This document shows positions 9,041 to 17,174 of a DNA stretch of 64,000 nt, piece after piece (position 1 is the stretch's first letter; each line of letters begins with the position of its first letter). Below the pieces are notes generated by a model, which was not told the origin of the DNA, did not search any database, and was given only the letters and a program-made list of their open reading frames with translations. The translations under genes and the position numbers were made by a program. This stretch comes from Pseudomonadota bacterium (lineage in GTDB: Bacteria; Pseudomonadota; Gammaproteobacteria; Burkholderiales; Chitinibacteraceae): the NCBI GenBank assembly GCA_026399755.1, contig JAPLQI010000074.1, positions 1-64,000 of the forward strand, in the 5' to 3' direction.

Positions 9041-9138
9041 GCTGATTTGTTTGCTTGGCTTGCAATTGCCGTCAAAAATCACGCGTGATTTTGGAAAGGT
9101 GGCGAGCTAATCAAGGTAAATAAATATATGTACTTATG

Positions 9139-9182
9139 ATTACCCTTTTGTCAGATGTTGATATACTTGGCAAAAGGGTAAT
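9139..9182. repeat. 12-bp perfect inverted repeat
   Basis: ATTACCCTTTTG (9139-9150) and CAAAAGGGTAAT (9171-9182) are perfect complements around a 20-base loop. It lies between two convergent genes. No T tract follows on the plus strand, so its role as a terminator is uncertain. Confidence 0.5.
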
Positions 9183-9234
9183 ACATTGCTTGGTATTGAT
9201 TTTGTTGTTTTTAAAATTAGTTATTATTCGCTGT

Positions 9235-9717
9235 TTAGTACTTTTCAATAATCTGCTTCAGCACCTCTTCCTGATAAGGGTGTACTTCGCTGGCGTCTTC
9301 CATATCGGCTAGTAATTGTGGATTAGTGAATTTTTTGCGTGCTTCTTCGTAATAGGGGATTTGCACGCGGCGATATAGGTCGACGAATTCGTCGAAATCG
9401 AGCACATGGCAGTAATTACGATATTGGCCGCGTGCTTTGATTTTTCCTAGGCTAATAAACGAGAGCAAATAGGTGCTGCCTTTTGTGCCTAAAAAATCTA
9501 TAAGTGGCACAGACGAGGGATAGGATGGCGGCTCGCAAACAAACTTATGGATGATTTTAAAATCAAAATCATGCTGACTGCTATCGTGCTGCCAAATGAC
9601 ATAGCCTTCATCAGGCGATGTAATTGTCTTACCGCAGCAATCACAGATCCATTCTTGTAGTGGTTTAAGCATCATCTGCTCCAGTTCTGTATTTTTATTA
9701 ACTTTAGCTCGTTTCAT
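9235..9717 (-). CDS. Hypothetical protein with CxxC zinc-type knuckle
   Basis: A 160-residue soluble protein. WICDCCGKTI near residues 23-32 gives a CxxC knuckle (C25, C28, with C27 between). H57 and C61 (HKFVCE) could complete a metal site. The rest is a charged alpha/beta sequence (FVDLYRRVQIPYYEEARKKF). I do not recognise a family. A strong GGAGG lies about 18 bases upstream of the ATG, which is long, so a CTG or later start such as M15/M16 (MMLKPLQEW) is possible. The gene is single, convergent with the lipoprotein gene and upstream of the dsb terminator. Confidence 0.6.
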   Translation of the reverse strand: MKRAKVNKNTELEQMMLKPLQEWICDCCGKTITSPDEGYVIWQHDSSQHDFDFKIIHKFVCEPPSYPSSVPLIDFLGTKGSTYLLSFISLGKIKARGQYRNYCHVLDFDEFVDLYRRVQIPYYEEARKKFTNPQLLADMEDASEVHPYQEEVLKQIIEKY

Positions 9718-9762
9718 TGGAAAGGCCAGTTGTTCACCTCCGTTTAGTCGCTAAAAAACGCA

Positions 9763-9801
9763 CAAAAAAATAGCCCCTGCGTAAGCATAAGGGCTATTTT
9801 T
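9763..9801 (-). terminator. Bidirectional rho-independent terminator
   Basis: AAAAATAGCCC (9766-9776) pairs with GGGCTATTTTT (9791-9801). On the minus strand the stem is followed by a run of seven T, so it ends the dsbB-dsbA transcript. Confidence 0.85.
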
Positions 9802-9816
9802 CTTGATGTGGTTCGC

Positions 9817-10461
9817 TTATTTATTTAGCGCTTCATTCACCAAATCACTTAATTGCTGGTAACCAAAACTTTGTAATGGCTTGCCATTCACAAAATAGCT
9901 TGGTGTTTTAGTCACCCCCAGTGCTTTTGCATCGGCGATTTCTTGTTGGATCAGCATTTGAATACCGTTGGATTGCATATCGGTTTGTAATTGCGCCATA
10001 TCTAGGCCCAGCGGGGCGAGCAGCGGCAGGACGAGATTGGCATTGGCTTGGTGGTTTTGGGTCCATTGCTCTTGCGTAGCAAGCACGATTTCAAGTGCTG
10101 GCCAGTATTTGCCTTGTTTACGTGCGGCTTCCAAGACGGCAATGACCTGCTCTGCGCCTTGATGCAATGGGGCGTAACGCATCACAAGGCGAATTTGCTC
10201 TGGATTTTTTGCCATCAACTCTTTTACAAAAGGGTAAAACGCTGCGCAAGTTTCGCAAGCGGGATCAATAAACTCAACAATTGTCACCTTTGCATTTTGC
10301 GCGCCAATCATGGGCGAATGCATTCGTATTAAGGCTTCTTGATTGACCTGCACATTGGCTTGAGCGGTAGATTGCTGATTGTTTTTAAATGCCAATGTTC
10401 CGACAATAAATAGCGCTAATAAAATCAGCGCTGCAATTATAAAAATGATTTTTTGCTTCAT
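9817..10461 (-). CDS. Membrane-anchored DsbA-like thiol:disulfide oxidoreductase
   Basis: A 214-residue protein with one uncleaved N-terminal TM helix (about 5-25) and a periplasmic DsbA/DsbG-type thioredoxin domain (COG1651 type). The active site is CETC (C69, C72) in IDPACETCAAFYPF. The cis-proline lies in the KTPSYFVNG motif. The start overlaps the end of the DsbB gene by four bases (ATGA), so the two are translationally coupled and presumably form a redox pair in which DsbB reoxidises this protein. The membrane anchor and CETC (rather than CPHC of classic DsbA) mark it as a dedicated homologue, so I give no symbol. Confidence 0.88.
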   Translation of the reverse strand: MKQKIIFIIAALILLALFIVGTLAFKNNQQSTAQANVQVNQEALIRMHSPMIGAQNAKVTIVEFIDPACETCAAFYPFVKELMAKNPEQIRLVMRYAPLHQGAEQVIAVLEAARKQGKYWPALEIVLATQEQWTQNHQANANLVLPLLAPLGLDMAQLQTDMQSNGIQMLIQQEIADAKALGVTKTPSYFVNGKPLQSFGYQQLSDLVNEALNK

Positions 10462-10910
10462 TTTTTACCCTGAATAAATGTAGCGAATAAAGAAACACTG
10501 ATCAGCGCAAAGGCGCAGACCGACATCAATGGAATAGTCAGAAAACCCAGCCATTCGGCTTCGATTTCAGAGCACGAAGAGCCTTGGGCGCAAGGGCTGG
10601 CGGAGGGCGAAATGAGCCCTAGCTGTAAAAACCAGTGAAAAATCGCAAATCCAAGGCCGATCAGCGCCAAAGGCAAGGCGTAGCGGGCGACTTTAGTATC
10701 GAGTGGAAACAGCGCCAGCGGCAGGAAGATTGCCAGTGGAAACATAAAAATCCGCTGATACCAGCACAAAGTGCAGGGGGGAAGACCCATCACCTCGCCA
10801 AAAAATAAAGCACCCAGTGTGCCACTTGCGGCAATCAACCAAGCGATAAAAATAAGCATCCAGCTGGCCGGATCACTGCTGGGGGCGGAGCTTGGGGGGC
10901 GATAAGGCAA
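10458..10910 (-). CDS. dsbB: DsbB-family disulfide bond formation protein
   Basis: A 150-residue, four-helix inner-membrane protein. The first redox pair is C46/C49 in PPCTLCWYQR, the hallmark DsbB/BdbC motif including the quinone-proximal Arg. The second pair is C107/C113 in the periplasmic loop (SPCAQGSSCSE). It passes electrons from the thioredoxin-like partner to the quinone pool. It is first in a two-gene operon with the anchored DsbA-like protein. The loop between C107 and C113 is shorter than in E. coli DsbB, as in BdbC/DsbI-like variants. Confidence 0.88.
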   Translation of the reverse strand: MPYRPPSSAPSSDPASWMLIFIAWLIAASGTLGALFFGEVMGLPPCTLCWYQRIFMFPLAIFLPLALFPLDTKVARYALPLALIGLGFAIFHWFLQLGLISPSASPCAQGSSCSEIEAEWLGFLTIPLMSVCAFALISVSLFATFIQGKK

Positions 10911-11280
10911 AATATTCCTCTTGCATGCAGCGTTTGGAAAAAGAGAATAGACCTGAATGCGGGCTTAGGGTTCAGACAATTTATAGGTAAATTTTTCGAT
11001 TGACTCGAGTCTATTGCCTTATTCGTCCCAAACATAGCCGTGAATGAAACGTCAACAGACACTAAGGCAGGGTTCTTTAGAGCGGGTGCAAATTCGCTAG
11101 CTTAGTGGCATCTGCTATCTAGATTGCTTTTTTTGATCGTTGAATTGCATTTGGCAGGTATATATTTAAATGGCTGTTTGGGCCGTATTGAAATCTTGTG
11201 CAAAGAAAGTATTAAAGAATTGCGATTGATTATTGAATATATGACTCATCCCTTATTCACTTAGCCATTGGGGAATCAAC
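10911..11280. other. Divergent intergenic region
   Basis: It separates divergent genes and is likely to hold promoters for both. I find no gene, repeat or strong hairpin in it. Confidence 0.4.
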
Positions 11281-11727
11281 ATGACCACAGGCACTATCCG
11301 TTTGCATCGAGTACTTCGAGCCCCTCCAGAGCGTGTTTATAGGGCCTTTCTGAATACGGACGCAATGGCGAAGTGGCTGCCACCATACGGTTTTACATGC
11401 AAGGTTGATCATATGGATGCAAAAGTAGGCGGCACTTTTCGGATGTCGTTTACAAATTTTACGACTGGGAATAGTCATTTATTTGGTGGCGAGTATCTTG
11501 AACTCGCCCCCTTTGAGCGAATTCGCTATACCGACAAGCTTGACGATCCTAACTTGCAAGGCGAAATGCAAGTGACGGTGGTTTTAAGAAGGCGCTTATG
11601 CGGAACCGAGATCAGCATCGTGTAAGAGGATATCCCTGAGGTGATCCCCGCCGAAATGTGCTACCTCGGTTGGCAAGAGTCACTTCTGCAACTGGCAACA
11701 CTGGTTGAACCAGAGATTGCAGGCTAG
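11281..11727 (+). pseudogene. SRPBCC (AHSA1-like) domain gene interrupted by one in-frame TAA
   Basis: Reading from ATG 11281, the frame encodes an activator-of-Hsp90-homologue-1-like SRPBCC protein (LHRVLRAPPERVYRAFLNTD, AKWLPPYGF, GGTFRMSF, GGEYLELAPFERIRYTD). A TAA at 11623-11625 stops it after 114 residues. Beyond the stop the same frame continues with the expected family C-terminus (EDIPEVIPAEMCYLGWQES, then LATLVEPEIAG) to a TAG at 11725-11727, giving 148 residues in total. A single C-to-T change in a CAA codon would explain it. It could be a recent nonsense mutation, a sequencing error, or a shortened but still folded protein lacking the last helix. Confidence 0.8.
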
Positions 11728-11847
11728 CAAATCATGAGCTGAATGAACGAAAGTCTGCTGGTAAAAACGTGGCTTAGCCCATCTGCTGGAATCAGCAGGG
11801 CCTTGAGGCGTGGTTTTGTGTAGGGTGTCAGTAAGATCGACCCAGTC

Positions 11848-12633
11848 TCATTTTTTGCCAAGTAATGGCAGCGCTTCGATCTCTGGTTTTGCATACAGAA
11901 ATCCTTGCTGCCAGTTAATCCCTAAAGAGCTCAGGAAATCCGCCTCGCTCTGTGTTTCGATGCCTTCGGCAATGATGTGGATGCCTAGTTTGTTGCAAAC
12001 GAGGGTCACGGCTTCGGCGATAACCTGCCGGACTGAGTCTGTGCCAATGTCGCGGGTCAGCTCCATATCTAGTTTGATGATGTGGGGCTGAAATTGCGCT
12101 AGAAGGTTTAATCCTGCGTATCCTGCGCCAAAATCGTCGATGGCGGTCATCATGCCTTGGCGTCGATACTCTTCGAAAATCCCTTTGAGGTGAGCACTGT
12201 CGCGCACTTTTTCGCCTTCGGTTACTTCAAAAATAAGCCGCGAGTGCGGAAAGTCGAAACGCTTGCTTGCTTCTAGCGTTGCACGAATGCAGGCGGCTGG
12301 GCGGTAAACGGCGTTGGGCAAAAAATTAATGCTCAGCCGACAATCCTCATGTTTTGTTAGGCCTAGCTTGGATGCAAGCTCGATGGCTTTAACCCGGCAG
12401 GCTTGATCAAAGCGATAACGATTGCTGTCATCCACTTGATCAAGAATGCTGCTCGCTGATTCACCGTTGCTTCCCCTTACGAGCGCTTCATAGGCCATGG
12501 GGCGCATGGTGGTGACATCTAAAATAGGTTGAAATGCCATTGTGAACTCAAATGGCAATAATCCAGGGTCTCTGCAACCTTCACAGTTGAGTGGAGTAAA
12601 TAGCACTTCTGCGTGTTGTTCTAGGTTTGACAT
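11848..12633 (-). CDS. EAL-domain c-di-GMP phosphodiesterase
   Basis: A 261-residue cytoplasmic protein that is almost only an EAL domain. Catalytic and metal residues appear intact: E49 in YEALVRG, N103 in SINFLPN, E136 in FEVTE, the loop IDDFGAGYAGL (D166, D167), K187 in IKLDME, E223 in IAEGIE and Q243 in QQGFLYAKP. It should hydrolyse c-di-GMP to pGpG. The N-terminal 25 residues include a CEGC motif (C17, C20) that could bind metal or sense redox. No sensor domain is attached and the gene stands alone. A diguanylate cyclase lies at 55980-58184 in this window. Confidence 0.9.
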   Translation of the reverse strand: MSNLEQHAEVLFTPLNCEGCRDPGLLPFEFTMAFQPILDVTTMRPMAYEALVRGSNGESASSILDQVDDSNRYRFDQACRVKAIELASKLGLTKHEDCRLSINFLPNAVYRPAACIRATLEASKRFDFPHSRLIFEVTEGEKVRDSAHLKGIFEEYRRQGMMTAIDDFGAGYAGLNLLAQFQPHIIKLDMELTRDIGTDSVRQVIAEAVTLVCNKLGIHIIAEGIETQSEADFLSSLGINWQQGFLYAKPEIEALPLLGKK

Positions 12634-12777
12634 TAGCTTACTCCATTATTCTACTGGCCATATTAGTATAGTCAGAAATTTTAGGCTAAGCGCCAGCTAG
12701 GCGATAGAGTATTGCTAGGTGGCAAGATGCCATCTTCCTTTGATCTTGCTCAAGCCATTCGTACCCCTTCAGGGTGA

Positions 12778-12945
12778 CCTAGCCGCAGGTGTAACCCGCG
12801 ATTTAGGCATTTACTCGGTAGGCATAAGTCACGATTTAGACAGGGCAAAGACAAAGCAAGCTGGCGGGTAATTGAGTGGGCGGGTTGTGCTTGGCATTAT
12901 CGTGCAGGGCGGGTTGATAAACCTAGCCCGCCTTACAGACCTGTT
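12778..12945. repeat. REP-like composite repeat
   Basis: It has TAGCCGCAGGTGTAACCCGCG on the left and GGGCGGGTTGATAAACCTAG, then CCCGCCTTACAG, on the right. The same left and right modules occur at 28755-28876 and 30757-30883. The intervening sequence also matches the 30757 copy (AATTGAGT, CGGGTAATTGAG). It occupies most of the 12634-13008 gap; the rest shows nothing. Confidence 0.7.
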
Positions 12946-13008
12946 TCTATGCTGATCGGTTTCCCTAGCTGATTTTGCATGAACCTTTTAGACAGCCGTA
13001 TTTTCGGT

Positions 13009-13929
13009 TTACTCATTGGGGTTGGCAAACAATTCGTGCCGTGCTTTTTCTGTTACCGCGATCACGGCAGGATGGCGTAATTTACGCTGAACTGAAATGG
13101 CATAAAACTGCTCTTTTAGCTCGCTAATGGTGCCGTAAATTTCTACTTGATGATCCCTACAAATGCTGTGGGCGAGTACGGTAGGCACCACAAAAAATCC
13201 AGCGCCGGCCTTGCCGAATGCTTTAAGTAAAGCGCCATCGTCAAATTCAGCCACGATGAGCGGCCGGATATGGGCACGCTCCAACCATGCTTCAAGGCGT
13301 GGGCGGATTACTGCATCCGTACCTGGAAGCAAAAACGGCGCATTATGCAGTGCCATCGGAAAATCGCCCTTCCACTGTGCACAAAGCGATGAAGTACCGA
13401 GTACGCTGAGGGTACTTTCACCCAATAAATGATTAAATCCTCGAATATTGGCCTCTGCGGGTAAAGGACGATCCGCTAGGACTAAATCCAATTTATGCGT
13501 AGCCAAATCGGCAAGCAGATTAAGTAGCCGCCCTTCGCGACAAATTAATCGCAGGCGAAAACCCAGCTGCAATGCAGGTTTTAGTAGCTCAAACGCCACG
13601 GTTTTGGGCACCATATCACCAATGCCAACCCGAAATTCTTGGGCTACGCCTTGTGGGCCAAGCTCAATTGCCTCCTGCAACTCTTCGCCAAGGCTGAACA
13701 TTTCATCAGCATAACTTTGTACCAAGCGCCCCATATCAGTCAGGGTGAGTTGACGCCCCTCTCGGCGAAATAGCGGGCTGCCGATTTGATCTTCGAGTGC
13801 TTTGAGCTGGCCACTAATTGCTTGAGGCGTCAAAAACAAGCGTTCACTCGCGCGAATCACGCCACCTGATTTACAAATAACCCAGAAGTAATATAAGTGT
13901 TTGTAATTCAATGCCTGCATGGTCGCCAA
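13009..13929 (-). CDS. nhaR: NhaR-like LysR-family activator
   Basis: A 306-residue LysR regulator. The N-terminus (LNYKHLYYFWVICKSGGVIRASERL, split here only for reading; TPQAISGQLKALE recognition helix) is the signature of NhaR, the sodium-responsive activator of the Na+/H+ antiporter gene nhaA. The C-terminal effector domain is of full length. No antiporter gene is adjacent; its divergent neighbour is an HPF-like gene, so the regulon here may differ. M4 (MQALNYKH) is an equally plausible start. Confidence 0.8.
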   Translation of the reverse strand: MATMQALNYKHLYYFWVICKSGGVIRASERLFLTPQAISGQLKALEDQIGSPLFRREGRQLTLTDMGRLVQSYADEMFSLGEELQEAIELGPQGVAQEFRVGIGDMVPKTVAFELLKPALQLGFRLRLICREGRLLNLLADLATHKLDLVLADRPLPAEANIRGFNHLLGESTLSVLGTSSLCAQWKGDFPMALHNAPFLLPGTDAVIRPRLEAWLERAHIRPLIVAEFDDGALLKAFGKAGAGFFVVPTVLAHSICRDHQVEIYGTISELKEQFYAISVQRKLRHPAVIAVTEKARHELFANPNE

Positions 13930-14028
13930 TGTTCCAAAAAAGTGAATATAGAATCAAGAATATCCGATTTTTATATTTATGCACCAGGCCTTAATCTGTG
14001 ATTGCAGCTAACCCACTGGAGCGTAAAA

Positions 14029-14367
14029 ATGAAAATCGAGATCAAAAGTAAAAACATTGACCTGACTGAAAATCTACAACGCCACATTGCGCGGCAAATA
14101 GAATTTGGCCTCGGTCGCTTGAGCAGCCATATCCGCAAAGTCAGCGTTCGCCTAGCCGACATTAACGGGCCGCGAGGCGGCGTGGATCAGAACTGCCAAC
14201 TCATCATCAGTATGGATCAATTGCCGGATGTACTGATTGAAGATACAGCCAGCGACTTGACCTTTGCGGTGAATCGCGCCGCGGATCGTGCCAGCCGCAC
14301 GGTCAGCCGCAAAATTCGCCAAAGTCGTCAGTTCGCACCAATGGCACCAATAGATCAATTGGGCTAA
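14029..14367 (+). CDS. HPF/RaiA-family ribosome-associated protein
   Basis: A 112-residue short-type hibernation-promoting factor homologue. It has the family start MKIEIKSKNIDLTENLQRHI and the beta strand KVSVRLADING. I start at 14029 because a GGAG ribosome-binding site lies at the right distance and the family begins with this Met; an upstream in-frame ATG at 14002 would add nine residues. It differs from the classic rpoN-linked HPF and is next to TerB-like and TerC genes, so it is probably a paralogue used under stress. Confidence 0.8.
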   Translation: MKIEIKSKNIDLTENLQRHIARQIEFGLGRLSSHIRKVSVRLADINGPRGGVDQNCQLIISMDQLPDVLIEDTASDLTFAVNRAADRASRTVSRKIRQSRQFAPMAPIDQLG

Positions 14368-14419
14368 ACCATCATTTCTTTGAGCCATGCCTTTTCTTGC
14401 AACTATCGGAGATTTAACA

Positions 14420-14794
14420 ATGCGCCGCTATGATTTAAATAGTAATGAAGCTGTATGCCGTTTACTGGCCCTCTCGCTTGTCTCTGATGGCGGTATTGAT
14501 CAATCTGAGTTTCAAGCAATACGTGATAGCAAAGTGCTTACTCAGCTGGGGATTAGTGAAAATACACTGCATGAGGTGATGCAAGGACTGTGTGACGACT
14601 TGCTGCACTATACCGATGGGATTGGCCAGTTGGAGCGGAATGAGGTGCTGATTGATCAGTTACTCTTTGAAATTGACGAGCCACGCCTGCAAAGGACCGT
14701 TCTGCGCGCCATGCTTGGGGTTGTGGACGCCGATGGCTGTTTTGCAGATGGTGAAGCTGTTTTGATTTCTCGGGCAATGGCTTGCTGGCAATAG
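14420..14794 (+). CDS. TerB-like (tellurite resistance TerB fold) protein
   Basis: A 124-residue helical cytoplasmic protein. The pattern LLALSLVSDGGIDQSEFQAI and the later MLGVVDADGCFADGEAVLI give the paired acidic turns seen in TerB/YebE-like proteins, which bind divalent metal. I start at 14420 (MRRYDLNS) because GGAG precedes it; the ATG at 14387 has no ribosome-binding site. It lies between the HPF-like and TerC genes on the same strand. The assignment to the TerB superfamily rests on these turns and length. Confidence 0.65.
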   Translation: MRRYDLNSNEAVCRLLALSLVSDGGIDQSEFQAIRDSKVLTQLGISENTLHEVMQGLCDDLLHYTDGIGQLERNEVLIDQLLFEIDEPRLQRTVLRAMLGVVDADGCFADGEAVLISRAMACWQ

Positions 14795-14904
14795 GATAGG
14801 TATTCAGTACAAGCCATTGTTAGCAATGCACGTGTTCAACGCAGTGCAATCCGAAGTTGACCAGACCTTTGCTAAGTAGGAAAAATAGTTAAGGAGTGTA
14901 ATAA

Positions 14905-15888
14905 ATGGACTTTTTTATGCTGATATGGCTGGGGCAGCCAGTCTGGTTATGGCTCTCTTTTGTCGCCATTGTGCTGACTTTGTTGATTTTCGATTTGGGT
15001 GTACTCCACAAGGAAGATCATGAAATTGGAGTCGGTGAAAGCCTAAAACTATCCGCTTTTTATATAACAGCTGGCATGTTGTTTGGCGGCTGGGTCTGGT
15101 GGTATTTGGGTTCGGCGTCTGGGATGGAATATTTCACCGGCTTTCTGATTGAAAAGAGTCTGTCGCTAGACAATGTATTTGTGATCTCCCTGATCTTTAC
15201 TTACTTTGCCATTCCCCGTATTTATCAACACCGCGTTTTATTCTGGGGCATTCTTGGGGTGATCGTTTTACGTGCGGTGATGATAGGCGTGGGGGCAACA
15301 CTGGTCGCTGAATATTACTGGACACTCTATATTTTCGCCGTGTTCTTGATTTTTACTGGCCTAAAAATGTTGTTTGCCAATGACCAAGCCAACTACATGA
15401 GCAAAAACCCGCTGCTCGGTTTTTTAAGACGCCATATGCGCGTGACGGATCAGTTACACGGGCAGCAGTTTTTTGTCCGAGCCCCAGACGCTGGGAGTAA
15501 TAAGACCGTATTGTGGGCCACTCCGCTGTTTCTGGCGCTTTGTATGATTGAGATTGTGGATCTGGTTTTTGCGGTAGATAGTGTGCCCGCCATTTTTGCG
15601 ATCACCACGGATCCATTTATTGTCTACACCTCAAATATTTTTGCCATTTTAGGTTTGCGAGCGCTTTACTTTGCATTGGCGGCCGTGATTCACCGCTTTC
15701 ACTATCTTAAATACGCGCTTGCGCTGGTACTCGTGTTTATTGGCTCGAAAATCTTTTTGGGAGACTTTGTATTCGATGGCAAAGTCCCACCGGTATTATC
15801 TTTGGCTGTGACTTTTGCGCTGCTGGCAGCGGGGATTTTGTTCTCATTATGGAAAACCCGCCAAACAGCGGTGATGAAACCCTACTAA
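14905..15888 (+). CDS. TerC/Alx-family integral membrane protein
   Basis: A 327-residue protein with about nine TM helices. Family motifs are visible: the acidic FDLGVLH in the first helices, EKSLSLDNVFVISLIF and IEIVDLVFAVDSVPAIFAIT, whose Asp/Glu residues are the proposed metal path. Family members (E. coli Alx) export manganese; others accompany tellurite-resistance genes. An AAGGAG ribosome-binding site precedes the ATG. The 110-bp upstream gap is too short to be sure of a yybP-ykoY riboswitch, and I do not see one. Confidence 0.9.
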   Translation: MDFFMLIWLGQPVWLWLSFVAIVLTLLIFDLGVLHKEDHEIGVGESLKLSAFYITAGMLFGGWVWWYLGSASGMEYFTGFLIEKSLSLDNVFVISLIFTYFAIPRIYQHRVLFWGILGVIVLRAVMIGVGATLVAEYYWTLYIFAVFLIFTGLKMLFANDQANYMSKNPLLGFLRRHMRVTDQLHGQQFFVRAPDAGSNKTVLWATPLFLALCMIEIVDLVFAVDSVPAIFAITTDPFIVYTSNIFAILGLRALYFALAAVIHRFHYLKYALALVLVFIGSKIFLGDFVFDGKVPPVLSLAVTFALLAAGILFSLWKTRQTAVMKPY

Positions 15889-15927
15889 ATGGAGTGCGAT
15901 GAGCCTCGCTAACAGGCACACAACTAA

Positions 15928-15967
15928 ACCCGGACTTACCCTGAGCAGGAAGTCCGGGTGTTTTTTT
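15928..15967 (+). terminator. Rho-independent terminator of terC
   Basis: ACCCGGACTT (15928-15937) pairs with AAGTCCGGGT (15950-15959), followed by G and seven T. The remainder of the gap (15968-16248) is AT-rich near the next gene and likely holds the promoter of the photorepair operon; no other structure is evident. Confidence 0.92.
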
Positions 15968-16248
15968 GCAGCTAATCTCACTCAGACCCCGTTTTCCTAA
16001 GGGATCAACGATATAAAGTGAGCAGTGAGGTGTTTTGCATGCGAGCCAGTGTTGCTGAGCGTTTGCTGATTTTCGTCCTATTTTTCTAATTGATTCTGTC
16101 TCAAGCTTCATTGTCCGTATTAATCAGTCCACATCATTCGCTCTAATATCTATATTGCGTGCAAGGAGATATCGCATAAAAATACTTATCAGTATATATT
16201 TATACCGATTGGTAACATTACAACCATACCAGTAGGATGGGGCGAAAA

Positions 16249-17001
16249 ATGGCGAAAACGATCTGGATTACGGGTGCGGCAGGCGCAATTGGTGCTGCGC
16301 TGGCGCAAGAACTGGCCGCACAAGGTTGCAGGCTGATTTTGAGTGGTCGAAATGAAGAAAATTTACTGAGTTTAGCTGCCGAGATCGAGGGCGAGACGTT
16401 GGTTGTGCCGGGGGATTTAAGTGTGTCCACTACCGCGGAAGTGATTTTACAAACAGCGCAGCAACTCAATTTTATCCCAACGGGTTTTGCGCATTGCATC
16501 GGCTCAACATTGATTCGCCCCTTGCATCTAACCTCCGCCAATGATTGCGAAGCCCTTTTTGCCCAAAACTATTTTTCTGCTTTTTATGCGCTCAAAGCCT
16601 TCGTCAGTGTGCAGCTGAAAACGAAAACGCCGGCCTCGGCGGTGTTAATTGGCTCGCTGGTCGCTAGCGCTGGTTTTGCGAATCATGAAGCGATTGCCAG
16701 TGCTAAAGCCGCGGTGGCTAGTCTGGCTCAGACTACGGCAGCGACCTATGCCGATAAAGGCATTCGAGTGAATGCAGTGATGCCGGGCTTGACTCGCTCT
16801 GCCTTATCGGCGCGCTTGACTGGAACACCTGAAGCACTTGTGCGCAATGCCAAAATGAATCCGATGGGCATGATTGGTGAAGGCCAGGACAGCGCCGCAC
16901 TGATTGCTTTTTTACTCAGTGACGCGGCTCGTTGGATCACGGGGCAGATTATTGGCGTTGATGGTGGCCACGCGCATTTGCACCCACTGCCGAAAATATA
17001 A
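16249..17001 (+). CDS. SDR-family protein of the photolyase operon, catalytic Tyr missing
   Basis: A 250-residue Rossmann-fold protein with the NAD(P) motif TGAAGAIGAAL near the N-terminus and a C-terminal GQIIGVDGGHAH typical of classical SDRs. The usual YxxxK catalytic pair is altered: the segment reads NHEAIASAKAAV, so the Lys is kept but the position four before it is Ile, not Tyr. I recall the same NHEAIAxAK form in SDRs encoded with photolyase genes, so this may be a feature of the group. Start at 16249 (MAKTIW) is preferred over 16237 because of spacing from GGGG. Confidence 0.82.
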   Translation: MAKTIWITGAAGAIGAALAQELAAQGCRLILSGRNEENLLSLAAEIEGETLVVPGDLSVSTTAEVILQTAQQLNFIPTGFAHCIGSTLIRPLHLTSANDCEALFAQNYFSAFYALKAFVSVQLKTKTPASAVLIGSLVASAGFANHEAIASAKAAVASLAQTTAATYADKGIRVNAVMPGLTRSALSARLTGTPEALVRNAKMNPMGMIGEGQDSAALIAFLLSDAARWITGQIIGVDGGHAHLHPLPKI

Positions 17002-17030
17002 GATAGCCCTATCAATAGCAGCTCAAATTA

Positions 17031-17174
17031 ATGGCACACCATAAAGTCAATTTACCAAAGAAAATCTGCCCGGTTTGCCTGCGCCCATTTGCTTGGCGCA
17101 AAAAATGGGAGAAAAACTGGGAGTCCGTCAAATATTGCAGCGTGCGATGCGCTCAGCGAAAAGGTAAAACATGA
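17031..17174 (+). CDS. DUF2256 small zinc-type protein
   Basis: A 47-residue protein. It shows the complete DUF2256 pattern: [19 protein letters not shown] followed by W and YCSVRCAQR, with four cysteines (C13, C16, C36, C40) likely binding zinc. Its last bases overlap the photolyase start (ATGA), so it is translationally coupled. DUF2256 genes are commonly found with photolyase/cryptochrome genes; the function is unknown. Confidence 0.93.
   Translation: MAHHKVNLPKKICPVCLRPFAWRKKWEKNWESVKYCSVRCAQRKGKT

Noticed and set aside
11281-11727. Programmed stop-codon readthrough
   Set aside because: No conserved readthrough context could be judged from one sequence; a simple nonsense mutation or error is more likely.
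14795-14904. Possible yybP-ykoY manganese riboswitch before the TerC gene
   Set aside because: The gap is only 110 bp and I could not trace the conserved helices.
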